A stretch of 64,000 nucleotides of DNA from Luzula sylvatica (lineage: Eukaryota; Streptophyta; Magnoliopsida; Poales; Juncaceae). The stretch spans positions 19,300,393-19,364,392 of the forward strand of contig OX326960.1 in assembly GCA_946800325.1 (NCBI GenBank). The letters are read 5' to 3'. The position numbers and the translations under genes are program-made. Positions 46,153 through 59,673 of the stretch are shown in pieces. The notes below the pieces were generated by a model that made no database searches, was not told the origin of the DNA, and saw only the letters and a program-made list of their open reading frames with translations. Numbering within the stretch: position 1 is the first letter of the stretch; every line of letters begins with the position of its first letter.

Positions 46153-46398
46153 TCTCTGGTGACCTTCTCTGGTAGCCTTCTCCGGTGCCTTTCCCCGGTG
46201 CCTTCTCCGGTGCCTTCTCCTGTGCCTTTCCGTGGTGACTTCTCCGGTGCTCTTTGATCTTCTCTGGTTGCCTTCTACGGTGCCTTTCTCCGGTGACTTC
46301 TCCGGTGACCTTTGATCTTCTCCGGTGACTTCTCTGGTGACTTTTTCGGGTGATCTTCTACTTGGGTGATCTTCTTTGGTGACCATCTCTGGTGACCA
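46153..46398. repeat. Short tandem repeats in LINE 5' UTR, copy 2
   Basis: Same imperfect ~12-bp CTTCTCCGGTGA repeats as copy 1, with one base change. Confidence 0.6.
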
Positions 46399-46690
46399 TT
46401 CTGAAATCTAAATAGAAGAAGAAGAGCAGTTGATTGAAGAAGGAGGGACATCAAGAAAGTTCAAGAACCAATTAGAAAACTCAAATAATAAAGGCCAATT
46501 ATACAAAACTAGCAATCCAGAGATATCGAAATTACAAGGATCAGCATTGAACAAGATTATTGAAGTGGAAAAAGGGTAAAAGAGGTATAAAAGGGAGGAC
46601 AGCAAAATTGAGGATCTTTTGGAGCTTGGCATTGAAGATGTAACGTCCATTAATCCAGCTAAGTCTCTTCTCTTTTAAAATTTCCTTACC

Positions 46691-49036
46691 ATGAACAATT
46701 CATACCTTCAAACCCTACAAAACAATCCAAAACAACAATGGACATTAGTTCAACATAAAAAACATAATACATCTAATTTTAATAACACTTCAAAGAATAA
46801 TTCAAAAGATATTAAATGTTTTAGATGTTTGTCTAATAGTCATTTAAGGAGAGTGTGTAGGGAGCCAATTAGGTGTCATAAATGTCTAAGGTTAGGTCAT
46901 GTTCAAAAGTTTTGTTATACTAACTTGACTCAAAATACTAATTTGAATCATAAACCTAAATCCAAAATTATTCCAATTTTACCAAAAGGTAAGGATGGTT
47001 TTGAAAAAAGTGTGGAGTCAGTATTGGAAATAACAGTTAATTTATCTAAAAAACCTTTAAACAAAGAAAATGAATTATTAACTAAAGATATTTTGATAAA
47101 AAATTTACCTGATTTTTACTGTAATCCACTTGATTTGAAAAAAATTCTTGAACCGATTGGAGTATTAATTTCAGTTGGTTCCTACACTCCTACAAAAATA
47201 ATACAAGAAATTAAAATATCAATAAATTGTCAGAATAATATTATCATACCAAATTCTATTAAAGTAATAGATGATGATGACAAAATAACTATTTTACCTA
47301 TTAGGGAGATAAAATCAATTGCAAGCTCTTCTACTATTGATTATTCTTATCATGCACAAACAGATTTAAATAGGCCAACAAATAATAAACAATTTAATAA
47401 GCCATCAGATATCATCAATTGGCCAATATTAAATAATGGGGAAAGCAAGAATAAACATTTAAACACAATAAAGCAAAAGGGAAGAGAATTTCAAAATAAG
47501 AGAGTAAAAGTTATAAATAATATAAAAGAGAAAAATAGCAAGAAAATAACAAAAATTTGGCAAAAGAAGAATAAAACAATTTCAATCTGGAGAGTTAAAC
47601 ACAAAGAGAATAAGGAGATTATTAGAAGTCAAGTCACAGAAAAGGTCATAAATAATAACATACAAAATTCTACTAAAGAAGAGAATATGACAATTTTATC
47701 CTCAGATAAGGATATCTTCATAGAGCATAAGGGGATTAAAAGACATTTCAAATTAAAATTTTCAAATTTAAATCCCCTTTTCAATCCTTTTCAATTACTC
47801 TCTAATCAAGGGGAAGAATGCATAAACCCATCTCTCTCAGTACTGCCTAAATACTCATCTAATCTTCATTTGGGTAAAACAACTCAGATTCCATCAAATT
47901 TATCTATTCAAATCACATCCAAGGGATTGGCTATAATTGATCATTCAAAGAAGGTTACAACCTCGAAAGTTGATTTACCTCATGAGATCATTGATGATTC
48001 TATTAAGTTACCAGTACACATATCAACAAGTGAAATGGTACCACTGGTTGAATCCTCTCCATTTTCAGATATACCAAACTCAACAATCCTCCAGTACAAT
48101 TCAATCTCCCCATCAAAAAACATAAAGTCTCCTCCAGTTCATTTAGACTTATCTCCAGTTCATTCCAATATTTCTTCCAATTCCCGTGAAGCTGTATCCT
48201 TACCTGAGAGGAAAATATCCTCTCCAGTTCAGCAAAACACTTCTCCAATCTCTAAAAGGAAATTGTTTTCAACAGATCTTAGTGAAGATGATTTCATTAA
48301 GTCACCAGCACACAAATCAGTTGATATGGTACCACTGGTAGACTTAATATCTTCTCCCAATACAGACCTTAACTCCTCTCCATTTCATTCTAAATCACAA
48401 TCTCCAGTTCATATTAACACATCTCCAGTCAATCACAAAGAGATAATTTCTCTTGAAAAGGCAGTACCTTCTCCAACATTTTTCACTACCTTAATTCATC
48501 CATCAAAACTTTCATCTCAGAAGTCAGGGTCATCTAGCTCAAAATCTCCAGTTTCATCAAACATGAAATCTTTAAAACTATCTGAAAATAAACAAACAAA
48601 AATAAATGAATATTATCCTAATTTGAATGTTAATAATAATATGGAGTATAACTTTCAAAGTAATGAAGACATACAACAAATCTCCAATGAACAGAAATGC
48701 ATTAAAAAACAAAATCACATCAAAAATATTAATAACAAATATAAATTAGAAGACCAAAGAAGAAGTACTAGACTTCAAAGTAAACAAGCTGGACACTATA
48801 GCTCTCCAGTTGAAAAAGCTCAAATGATTAAGTACAAGGAAGTCCAAAAAGAGAGGAGTAGGAAGAAAAAGAATAAGATTAATAGTGATGTAGTTAGTTT
48901 AAATTTAAATCTGGAAAATAATCATGAAATAAAGAGTAAAGATGAAATCATTAATATTCTATCATCTACTGGTATAGAAATAACAGAGAATATATCTAAC
49001 CATATTAATGGTTTGATAAGTGATTCTAGTAATTGA
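46691..49036 (+). CDS. LINE ORF1 protein, copy 2
   Basis: 781 residues, intact. Differs from copy 1 by Glu55 to Val inside the first zinc knuckle (metal ligands unaffected) and by a Gly to Glu and a Pro to Ser in the segment STKEENMTILSSDKD. All three noticed changes alter residues, so I see no sign of current constraint on this copy. Confidence 0.85.
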   Translation: MNNSYLQTLQNNPKQQWTLVQHKKHNTSNFNNTSKNNSKDIKCFRCLSNSHLRRVCREPIRCHKCLRLGHVQKFCYTNLTQNTNLNHKPKSKIIPILPKGKDGFEKSVESVLEITVNLSKKPLNKENELLTKDILIKNLPDFYCNPLDLKKILEPIGVLISVGSYTPTKIIQEIKISINCQNNIIIPNSIKVIDDDDKITILPIREIKSIASSSTIDYSYHAQTDLNRPTNNKQFNKPSDIINWPILNNGESKNKHLNTIKQKGREFQNKRVKVINNIKEKNSKKITKIWQKKNKTISIWRVKHKENKEIIRSQVTEKVINNNIQNSTKEENMTILSSDKDIFIEHKGIKRHFKLKFSNLNPLFNPFQLLSNQGEECINPSLSVLPKYSSNLHLGKTTQIPSNLSIQITSKGLAIIDHSKKVTTSKVDLPHEIIDDSIKLPVHISTSEMVPLVESSPFSDIPNSTILQYNSISPSKNIKSPPVHLDLSPVHSNISSNSREAVSLPERKISSPVQQNTSPISKRKLFSTDLSEDDFIKSPAHKSVDMVPLVDLISSPNTDLNSSPFHSKSQSPVHINTSPVNHKEIISLEKAVPSPTFFTTLIHPSKLSSQKSGSSSSKSPVSSNMKSLKLSENKQTKINEYYPNLNVNNNMEYNFQSNEDIQQISNEQKCIKKQNHIKNINNKYKLEDQRRSTRLQSKQAGHYSSPVEKAQMIKYKEVQKERSRKKKNKINSDVVSLNLNLENNHEIKSKDEIINILSSTGIEITENISNHINGLISDSSN

Positions 49037-49071
49037 GTATAAGATTTTAGTTGAGGAGTCATTATTTTTAA

Positions 49072-52000
49072 ATGATATATAAAAAACTTAAAATTTTCTC
49101 ATGGAATGTTAGAGGACTTAATTCAGATATTAAGAAGGATTTAGTTAAAAATAATATTAATAATGAAAATGTTGATATTTGTTGTTTACAAGAAACAAAA
49201 ATAAGATTGTTTGATGATAAAACAGTAATGGATTGTTGTGGTTCAAAATTAAATGGATATGATTATTTAGAATCTAAAGGAGCTTCAGGAGGTATCCTAA
49301 TATCTTGGAATCAAAATTTATTTAATCTAGTTAATGTTAAAAAATATAATTATAATATATCTATAACACTACAAACCAAATGGGATGGGACAAATTTTTT
49401 AATAACAGGTATTTATGGGCCTACAAAAACTAAGGATAAATCAGATTTCTTAGATGAATTAAATCAAATTGCAACCTCAAATAATCTGCCATGGATATTA
49501 ATGGGTGATTTTAATATTATACTTAATTCTTCTGAAAAAAGTGGTCATAATATTAATAATAAATATATCAAACTATTTAGGGAGTTCATTAATAATATGC
49601 AATTAATAGATCTTAATTTGATAGGGCAAAAATATACATGGTCCAATTCACATTCAAAAGCCAAACTTGATAGAATAATTATTAATAAAGCATGGTTAAA
49701 ATTATATCCTAATTCCCAATTAAATGCAAGAGTAAACACTTGTTCAGATCACATACCCTTATTATTTGAATCTAATACTAATTACCCCATATTTAATGGC
49801 TTTAGGTTTGAAGTCAAATGGTTAAAATTAAAGGAATATAATAATTTAATTGAAACAGTTTTAAGCAATGGGGAAAGTAGTTCAGTTGATGACTTATTTT
49901 TAAAGCTACAAGACTTAGGGAAAAAAATTAAAAGATTTAAATAAAAATTTAAGTAATAAATATAAGATACAATTAGAAAATTGTAAAAATATTATTAGTT
50001 GGTCTGATCAAATTGGAGATAATAGGGAATTAACAAATGTTGAAAAATGGTTAAAAATTCAAGCTAAATTAAGATTAGAAAATTTAATTTTAAATGAAAA
50101 ATTGTATTGGAAACAAAGATCAAAGTTTAACTGGATAAATCAAGGTGATGCAAATACAAGATTTTTTCATCTACATGCTTCAATTAAAAAATCAAATTCA
50201 ATGATCTCTATATTAAAAGATAAAAATGGAGTGGAATTTAAAGACCATAAAGAAAAGGCTAACCTATTATTTTCATTTTATAGAGATTTAATGGGTAAGG
50301 AATCAAGTAATGATAAAGGGTTTGGAAATATTAACTTAAATACATTATATTCAAATAATGATATAGATCTGTCTTTCTTAGATAATGATTTTACTATAGA
50401 AGAACTAAATATAGCAATTAAAAGTTGGAAGAATTATAAAAGTCCAGGTCCTGATGGCTTTGTGGGTGAATTTTTTAGGAAAAATTGGGATTTTTTAAAA
50501 TATGAGATTCTTAATTTATTTAATAAAGAAGCAAAATTAGGGTTGTCAAAGTTTAATTCATCTTATATATCATTAATACCCAAGAAAAATAATGCAATTG
50601 AGCCCAAAGATTTTAGACCTATAAGTTTAATATCATGTATTCAAAGAATTTTTTCAAAAATTTTATCAAACAGATTAAGCTTTAATATTGATCAAATGAT
50701 TTCTAAAAATCAGTTAGGGTTTTTAAAAGGGAGAAATATTTCAGAAAATTATGTATATGCTAGAGAAGTTTTATGTTTATCTAATAGAGAGAAAATACCA
50801 TTAATAATTTTAAAATTAGATATACATAAAGCCTTTGATTGTGTATCATGGGACTTTTTATTAAATACTTTAAAAGCCAGGGGCTTCGGTGATAATTATA
50901 TTACATGGATTAAAAAGTCAGTTTTACCAGGGACTGCTAGGGTAATTTTAAATGGACACCCTGGAAAATTTATACATTTGAAAAGAGGTCTTAGACAAGG
51001 GGATCCTACTTCTACACATTTATTCTTATTAGTGATGGATGTTTTATCTAAATTATTAGAAACATTGAGTGATAAAGGATATATTATAAAACCTATCAAA
51101 AATATCTACACTAGTTTATACTATGCTGATGATTCAATTCTTTTTTTAAAACCAGAGATTAATAATATTAAAAGAGTTAAATTTATATTAAACTTATTTG
51201 GTCAAGAGTCAGGTCTCAAAATGAATTTTCTAAAATCTGAAGTAATTGGTTTGAATGTTAATAATGACAAAATTATACAAATTTCAAAGGAATTAGGATG
51301 TAAAATAGGTGTGTTACCTATTACTTATTTAGGGTTGCCCTTACATTTTAAAAAACCATCTAGAAATGACTTCAAAATAATAATTGAAAAAATATCTAAT
51401 AAATTATCTGGTTGGAAGGGTAGTCTAATTAGTAAGGCCGGTACGTTAATTTTATTAAATTCTACTTTAACTGCCATGCCTATATATTATTTTAATGTGT
51501 TTAAGTTTCCTAAATGGGCTATAAAAGAAATTGATCAAATTAGAAAACAATTTTTCTGGAAAGGAGCTAAAAAAACTGGGTTCAATTTAGTAAACTGGGA
51601 TATTGTTTGTCAGCCTAAGATTAAAGGAGGTTTAGGGGTTATTAATTTAGAATTATTTAATAAAGTATTACTAACTAAGTGGCTTTGGTTATATTATACT
51701 TCAGAAAATAAGTTAGATTGGTATAATCTAGTTGAAAACCCTATTAATATAGATGATGATCATTTTAATGCTAATAAAAACATATCATATTTTTGGAAAG
51801 AAGTTCTTAAAAATTCAGATTTTTTTAATCAAAGTTTGAATATAATAGTAGGGAATGGGGAAAATTCAAGTTTTTTGGAAAGGAAGATGGTGTGGCAAAC
51901 CATTAAAATTTAAATTTTCTGAATTATATTCCTTTTCAAATAATAAACAAGGATCAATTTCATATTTTTTAAAAGTCATGAGTGAATCTAATATATACAA

Positions 52001-52952
52001 TAGTTTTGGAATTAACATACCAGTTTCAAATGTGGCTCATGATCAGTTACTTCAATTAGAACACATTTGTAATTCACTTGATCTTCAAACATCTCAAAAA
52101 GATTCTTTTAAATGGGCTTGGAGTACTAATGGGTTTTTTTCCTGCAATAATGCATATCATCAATTAGTTCAAGGGGTTTATATAAAGGCAAACTATTTTA
52201 AATTATGGAAAATTAAAATTGAACTTAAAATCAAATTATTTTTCTGGTTATTATTTATTAATAAAATACTTACCATTGATAATCTTAAGAAGAAAGGATG
52301 GATCTTAGTTAATAGATGTGTCCTCTGTCAAAAAGAGGAAGAGAGTCTCTCCCATTTAACAGGTCAATGCAGATTTGTACATAATATATGGCTGAAAATA
52401 GGTGCAAAAATGAATATTAGTACTAATCTAATTAGAAATCAATTTAAGCCATTAGAATTAATAATAAATCTAAAGAAGTCTAAAAAAGAAAAAACACTTA
52501 TCTGTATTTTCTTATATCAGATATGGTTGGAGAGATGTCGTAGGATATTTGATAACACATCCTTCACTGAAAATCAAATTATAGAAAGAACAATTTATGA
52601 GTACCAAATTAATAATTCAGTTCAAAATTCTTCAAAAATTAACCAATTAAAAACAACTGAAGCAAATCAAGGATTACAAAAGACAAACAAATCAATTGGG
52701 AAACAGCTTATGCATGAACAAATCAACCACACTGATAGAATTATAATTTCAGGAAATATCACTGAAGGAATGGAGCAAAGCAGAAGCTATACTGGTACAG
52801 AAGTTTTTTATACTTCATGTACCAGTTCATACAACGCAATAGAAGAAGAGTTTCGAAGTCAAAGAGCGCACATGAGAAGATTTCAAAGCAATCATCAAGA
52901 GTTAATAGAACAAAGGATTGAATCGAATAAAAAAACCAAAAGGAGATACTGA
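49072..52952 (+). pseudogene. LINE ORF2 with two frameshifts, copy 2
   Basis: Same three parts as copy 1: endonuclease 49072-49944, reverse transcriptase from about 49943 to 51913, zf-RVT part 51855-52952. The +1 shifts near 49936 and 51860 match copy 1. Two residue changes in the RT part (Phe to Ile in FSKILSN, Leu to Pro in FLKPEI just after YADD). Not expected to give a full-length protein unless ribosomes shift frame twice. Confidence 0.8.
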
Positions 52953-53060
52953 AATCTGGTGGTTTAGAATAGATTTAACAGCAAAAGAACAGTTCGAAAT
53001 CCAAAGAGAAGCAACAAATGATGATGGAAGTGGAGATCATACCTTATTGACGATTTGCAG

Positions 53061-53276
53061 CGGCTTGTCAGATCTATTCGATGAAGAGGAAGGTGTAGAA
53101 GCAAGTTCTTTTCGAGGAAAGGGAAGGTGTAGCAGTGAGATCTGATGGAAGGCGTAGAAGCAAGACCTTTACGATGAAAGGGACGGTGTAGTAGTGAGAT
53201 CTGATGGAAGGCGTAGAAGAAAAAATTTCGACGAGAAGGAAGGTGTACCAGTGAGATCTGATGGAACTGGGTTGTG
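53061..53276. repeat. ~58-bp tandem repeats in LINE 3' UTR, copy 2
   Basis: Same GTGAGATCTGATGGA-based repeats as copy 1. Confidence 0.65.
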
Positions 53277-54153
53277 GAAGAGGATGGGGAAATAGTATGA
53301 GTCAAAGGTGATTTAGAGAGTTCATGTTTCGCCATGGTAGGCTGTGGAAGCAGAAGAGGATGAAGGCGGCGAGTTTTAAGAGAGTACGAAGAAAGAGAAA
53401 GGAAGCAATCGCTCAGCGGTTTTATATGCTAGAGTTTTAGTTATGGGATTTCATAATTCCATGGAATTCTGTTTTGCTGGATTTTCTAATTCAGGGAAAA
53501 TTCTGATCATTGCATTGATGTGATATAGTTTTATTAGTAGGAAATAAGAGGTGTTTAGGATTAGCTTTTTTTATAAATTTTAGGGCAAATACCTCTCTAC
53601 TTGTAATCAACAATATCATTATCAATACAATTCAATAGATGTAGGGCATAAGAACCTACTCTATTTTCATCAAAAAAAGATTTCTTAATTACAATCTACT
53701 GGTGTTATAAGGCTAGACCGGTACCGTTTGAGTATGTCCTTTAGAAAAGAATCATTTCAGGTATTTCATTTTTTATTTAAGAGACAAAAGACAATAGCTA
53801 AAATTTCAATCCATTGTGTAAACTAAATAACATCTTATCTTAGTATCTTAGGTAGCACACAATAAAACACTTTTTTACGTGGCAAAAAATGCAATATGAA
53901 GTTTCATGGGGGTATAAATGTCATAAAACAGAATGAACATACGTTTGAAAGCTTGGAAACATGATGTTAAATAAGCAACAAGAAAACATCCAATACTGGT
54001 GAGTTTAATTTCTCTCTTGATTCGACCAGATTTGGACGGTTGGTTGGTTCTCTAATTTTTTCCATTTTCTTCGGTTGAGCTAAGCAAAACATTCATACTG
54101 GTAAATAGAACATGACATAAGATTTAGGACGCTTTATGCATGTCTCTCTTATC

Positions 54154-54327
54154 TAGGGGTGTCAACGGTTCGGATCCGATTCGGATAGTGCTCGTACCTA
54201 ATCCATATCTATATTATTTTTCGGATACGGATTCGGATACGGAATTACCCGGATACAGATCCGGTTCGGATATTGTCGGATACGGATACGGTTCTTTTTC
54301 GAATATTAAAACGGATAATATGTCATG

Positions 54328-54417
<90 letters not shown>

Positions 54418-54792
54418 GTAACATGAACGATATATATAATATATCTAAACGTAATTTATGATTGTGATTTTAAATCACTCATAAATCATTAATTTTTATA
54501 TACTATTTGAATTAATATCAAATAAAATACATAAAAAACAATATATAATATACGGATTCGATCCGTTTACGGATACACGAATCCGATTCCGAGTATCCGG
54601 ATCCTAAAATGACTCAGATCCGGAACACGGATCCGGTCCTGACACCAAAATCGAATATCGGGTTAGGTTCAAAAAATGTATATCCATATCCATATCCGGA
54701 TCCACTCGGATCCGGATATTTTTCGAATCCGGATATTTCTTCATATACGGTTCATGTCGGTTCGGACAATAACCACACCATTGACACCCCTA
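54154..54792. mobile_element. hAT-like MITE, family a (unit 7)
   Basis: 639 bp, longer than unit 2 only through the internal AT microsatellite. Confidence 0.8.
54331..54413. repeat. AT dinucleotide microsatellite
   Basis: About 40 AT repeats, against about 12 at the same place in unit 2 (near 15428-15451). It accounts for the ~62-bp step in the offset between the two periods. Confidence 0.9.
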
Positions 54793-55155
54793 CGCTTACC
54801 GTTGTAACATGTTTTGTTTACCGGTATAAAAGAAAGGAGCTGGCATAAAATTTAAATAAAATTAGGATAATATATGTGCTATACTGCAGATATTTTAATC
54901 ATATACTTTTCACTATGATAAAATTATTGTTCTTTATCATGACATTGATAATATTTTGTAAAAATGAAAAATGTATCACTCATTATATTTTAAGAACTGT
55001 ATTAGTTAAGTATAGTCATATATATTTTAATGACAATTTTAAATTTCCTAATTATTCACCATATTATCGCAATCATATATTAGTGATATATTAAAAAATT
55101 TAGCAATGGTGCATTTAAGATAATTGCACAATTTGTGCCCTCTAAATTTTACTTT

Positions 55156-55695
55156 CTAGGTTACGCAGTTACTTCAAAAATACATAACTATCCTGAGAAT
55201 ACGGGTATCCAATACGGATACGGATACGGATACGATACGATTTGGATACGTATCGGATACGCTACGCGACGTATCCGATTATTTTAATATCTGTTTTTTC
55301 GGATACGGAAAGATACGGCTCGGATACGTTCAGGATACGGCTGGAATACTCCATTTTGGATACTTGGACCTATTATATATTTTGGCCCCATAATATTTTT
55401 AAATAAATTATATATAATACTTCTAGCATATTTCTAAATTAGTTCTAGGATTTTTCTAGAATAAATTTAGGATATTTTTATCATACTTGTATTGTTGTAT
55501 TGATTTGATTTATTGTCACGATATTTAAATTAAAATATTACGAATTTATTATTTATTTATTAATTATATACAATATAAATGTATTAAAATAATAAATATA
55601 TACCCGAATCGGTATCCGTGATTTTTCGAAAATTGTCGCCGTATCCGTATCGTATCGGATATGATACTTGACGTATATGTATCCGTGCAACATAG
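55156..55695. mobile_element. hAT-like MITE, family b, older copy (unit 7)
   Basis: 540 bp, as in unit 2. Confidence 0.7.
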
Positions 55696-55779
55696 GTTAT
55701 TTCACCATATTATCAAAACGTGATTAATATATATTCATTATATAGTGCTAATAATATTTCATCGTAATTGAATAATAAT

Positions 55780-58100
55780 ACCATGTGAATTTCTATTTCT
55801 TTTCAAACATTTCGCAAAAATACAAAAAGTGAAGTCTAATACCTTAAAAAATCATCATAATTTTAAAGAAAATACCCAAATGTATGTATAAACGAGCAAA
55901 ATATTTAATTTACCATTCTTTTCTGACAAAAATCCTTAATAGAAGTATTTGTTTCTAAAAAATTCCAAAATTGATGTGTAAAACGAGCATATACTCCATT
56001 TTTCATGTGTTTTCTAAAAATCAACGTAATTGAAGACTAACACATGAAAATTTATATTTGTAAAAAAATTCAAAAAAGAGAGGCTAACATCTTATAAAAG
56101 GTCAATTATCACATTTTTATAAAAATTGCTAAAACTGATGTCCAAAACGAGAAAAATATTCTGTCTTTATATATTTTCCTAAAAAACTCAAACACATCCA
56201 AATTTCATTTTTTTTTTTTTTTTTGCAAAAATAAAAAAATAAAGGCGTTAATCTAACGCTTGCAAACAAAGAATGATCATTTTTTTTCTAGATAAAGCAA
56301 AAATTGATGTCTAAAACGAACAAAGTACTCAGTATTCATATTTTCCTAGAAAAATCACGTAAATGAAGACCAACACAGGCAAATTTATAAATTTTCTAAT
56401 ATTTTAAAAATGGAAAAAGTGAAGCCTACCAGTTCAAAAAAAATATAATATTTTTTCCTAAAAACTTGTGAAAATGGATGTCTGGAATGAAAAAAATACT
56501 TAATTTTCATGATTTTCTAAACAAACCTCCGCAATTGAAGACTAACTCATGGGAAATTTGATTTTTTTTTTTAAACTTTTGCAAAAATCCAAAAAATAAA
56601 GTCTAACACCTTACAAAAATTAATTACTTCAAAAAAATGTCAAATTTAAAGTTTAAAAGTGTAAAATACTTAATTTATAAGTTGTCCTTAACAAAACTAC
56701 GTAATTGCAGACTAACACGTGCAAACTTTTATTTTCCTACATATAAATTGCAATAAGTGTAGTATAACACGCACAAAAAAATTAATTGACATAATTTTCT
56801 AAAAGAGGCCAAAATTTATGTCTAAAAAGAGCAAAGTACTAATTTTTATGTTTTCGTAAAAAAATACTCCGCAATCAAAAACTAACACATTCATATTGCT
56901 AAATTTTTCGAAAAATACTAAAAGTGAAGTCTAACCCCTTATAATATTTTTTCGAAAAAAATGCAAAATTGATGTTTACAAAGAGCAAAATACTTATTTT
57001 GATGTTTTCCTACAAGAAAAATCCACAATGAAGACAGACACATGCAAAAATCTGCTTTTTCCATAAAATTAATAATAATATAAAAAAATGAAGTCCGACA
57101 CTGAAAATTTATTCGAACAATTTCCAACAAATTTCGAAACTGATGTCTAAAAAGGGAAAATACATAATTTTCATGTTTTCATCAAAACAAATATCCTAAT
57201 TCAAGTCAAACACGTGCACAAAAAAAAATCTAAAAAGTGAAGTCTAGTTAATATAAAAAAATCAATTATCACCTATGTTACGCGGATATTTCAAAAACGC
57301 AGAAGTATCCTGAGGATACGAGTATCCGATACGGATACGGGTATGATAGGGCTCGGATACGTATCGGATACGCCACGTGGCATATCCGATTATTTTAATA
57401 TTTATTTTTTTCGGATACGGCAGGGATACGACAAGATACGGCAGGATACAGCTGGGATGCTCCATTTAGGATACTTCGGCCCATTATATATTTTGGTCCA
57501 TAATATTTTTAAATAAATTATATAGGATACTTCTAGGATACTTCTAAATTAGTTCTAGGATACTTCTGGAATAAATTTAGAATATTGTTATGATATTTGT
57601 ATTGTTATGTTGATTTTATTTATCGTCATGATATTTAGATTCAAATTATTATTTAATTTATTATTTATTTATTTATTATATACAATATAAGTATATTAAA
57701 ATAATAATTATATAGCCGTATCCGTATCCGTGATTTTTTGAAAATTGGCGTATCGCCGTATCCGTATCGTATCGGATACAATTCCCGTATCCGTATCCGT
57801 GCAACATAGATTATCACATTTTATTAGAAAATGACAAACTTATTGTATGACAAGAGAAAAGTACTTAATTTGCATATTTTTCTCAAAAAGAGTATCATCA
57901 TATTTTTATCCAACATTTCAAATAATGCAAAAAAAAATGATGTCCAACACCTTAAAAAAAAAATCTAAAAAACTCCAAAATTAAAGTCTAAATCGAGCAA
58001 AATACTCATTTTTCATTTATTTTTTTTTAATAAAATAGTGTAATTAAGTTGAACACTGACACATATAAAAGTCTATTTTTCAAAAATTAGCGTTTTACCA
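55780..58100. repeat. Degenerate ~165-bp tandem repeat array (unit 7)
   Basis: Colinear with unit 2, with the nested MITE at 57273-57809. Confidence 0.75.
57273..57809. mobile_element. hAT-like MITE, family b, younger copy (unit 7)
   Basis: 537 bp, with perfect duplications ATTATCAC at 57265-57272 and 57810-57817. Confidence 0.85.
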
Positions 58101-58291
58101 TGATCAAAAAATTAAATTTTTCTTTTTCAATTGGAAGTCTCCTGATACACCAAGAAATAAAAAAAATTTATGGGAAGACCAAACTATACTAGTAAAATAT
58201 AGTGGGAAATGGAGAGTTCCTGTAGTACGAATGAATGGAGAGAATGTTTGAAAATTTTGAATTAGTTTGAAAAGTTTGTTTATTTGGCAGG

Positions 58292-58341
58292 TTTGGCGGT
58301 AAAATTTTGCTGATTGAATATTCGTAATTATGCTATAAATA
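58292..58341 (+). promoter_or_regulatory. Core promoter of acidic-protein gene, unit 7
   Basis: TTTGGCGG at 58292-58299 and CTATAAATA at 58333-58341, intact although the gene is broken. Confidence 0.65.
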
Positions 58342-58464
58342 CAAACCCTAAGCCTCATTTAACATATCCCATCTCATTTACTATATTCAATAATCCTGTT
58401 TTCTTCCAAAGTGCACTGCTCCCTTAATCTTTTCGTCAAGTTGGATTTCACTTGTCACAGGATA

Positions 58465-59673
58465 ATGAAGGTAATTAAGGTCGAAATGGTTTGCAATTAC
58501 ATTTGAATAATATTTTTTGCTTGTTCTTGCTTATTCTTTTTCTTTTCTTTGTTCTTTGTGGCGATGAACTTAATGATTTTAATTACAAACTCTGCATAGT
58601 TTATTTTTGTTGTTTCTTGTATAAGCAAGATTGTGATGTTTTGCTTTATGTACCAGTAAACTAATAATATAAGAGCATCTTCGAAGAGAATTAGCATTTT
58701 GTCTAAAATAATTTGGATGTTATAGAATGAAACTGAGGTGATTGTGACCATCTTCTTGTGCATAACAATAGCATATTGTTTCATTATATTTGTTCTATTT
58801 CGCTTAACTAGTTATCGGAAGACAATTCTTGTTTTCTTGAAAGTAGATGAGACTCTCTCTATAATTCTTGATTTAACATAAATGTTAGATACAAACATTC
58901 AAGTGAAGCTTGGATTCAAAATGATCGATCTGTATTCTGTAATACATTATAATATAAATCTCTTTCATTGGCAATCTCTGATGTATTAGAATTTTGTCTC
59001 AAACAGATAGCTCGGTGGTTGCGTAGAGCCATTCGCGTTCGCTTGTCTTGCTTGACTGGGGGTTCCTCGATCGAGGAGGTCGATTCGCCCGTGGTTTCTG
59101 GGGCTGTTGAGATCCACGAGGAGACTGTTCTTGCTCCCGATGAGGTCGTTTGTGCTGCTGCTGAGATCCACGAGGAGACTGTTCTTGTTCCTGATGAGGT
59201 CGTTTCTGCTGCTGTTGAGACTTGAGATCCACGAGGAGAGTACTGTTGTTGTTCCTGATGATGCCGTACCTGCCATTTCATTGGAGGAGTCCAACTTGGA
59301 CATGGAGGATGAGATGGTCATTGAAGGAGTGGATCCTTCGATTCTCAGGAGGGCCCTCGGGACTCGGCTTCCTACTATATGGGAGGTCGACGGAGAGGGT
59401 GAGGATTCCGAGTCTGACGTGGAGGTGGGCGTAGAGCAGACTGAGGTTGGTTTGGAGTTGGAGACTGAGGTTGGTTTGAACACACAAGAGGTGGAGGAGG
59501 GAGAAATGATGCAGTCTGATTTGGAGATGAACACGGAGGGGAGAGGAGAGCCTTTCATTCTTGGCTCTGAACCTGAGTTGGAGAAGAGCACACAAGAGGT
59601 GGAGGAGGAGATTGGTGGTAATATGGCTATGTGGATGACATTGCGCGATTTCTTGATTACGACCACAGCTTGA
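58465..59673 (+). pseudogene. Acidic repeat protein gene, unit 7, frameshifted
   Basis: Exon 1 58465-58470, intron 58471-59006 (donor intact), exon 2 from 59007. A 7-bp insertion in the third 18-residue repeat turns GTTGAGATCC into GTTGAGACTTGAGATCC and makes an in-frame TGA at 59223-59225. The product would be 74 residues: the basic N-terminus and two repeats, without the acidic region or LRDFL tail. The remainder stays open in another frame to 59673. The unit 2 counterpart lacks the insertion, so it arose after the 39-kb duplication, or is an assembly error. Confidence 0.75.

Larger units (their letters stand above)
46077..53678 (+). mobile_element. L1-type LINE retrotransposon, copy 2
   Basis: Same insertion point, frameshifts and A-tail as copy 1, so it was copied by the 39-kb duplication and not by retrotransposition. 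About seven base differences from copy 1. Confidence 0.85.
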
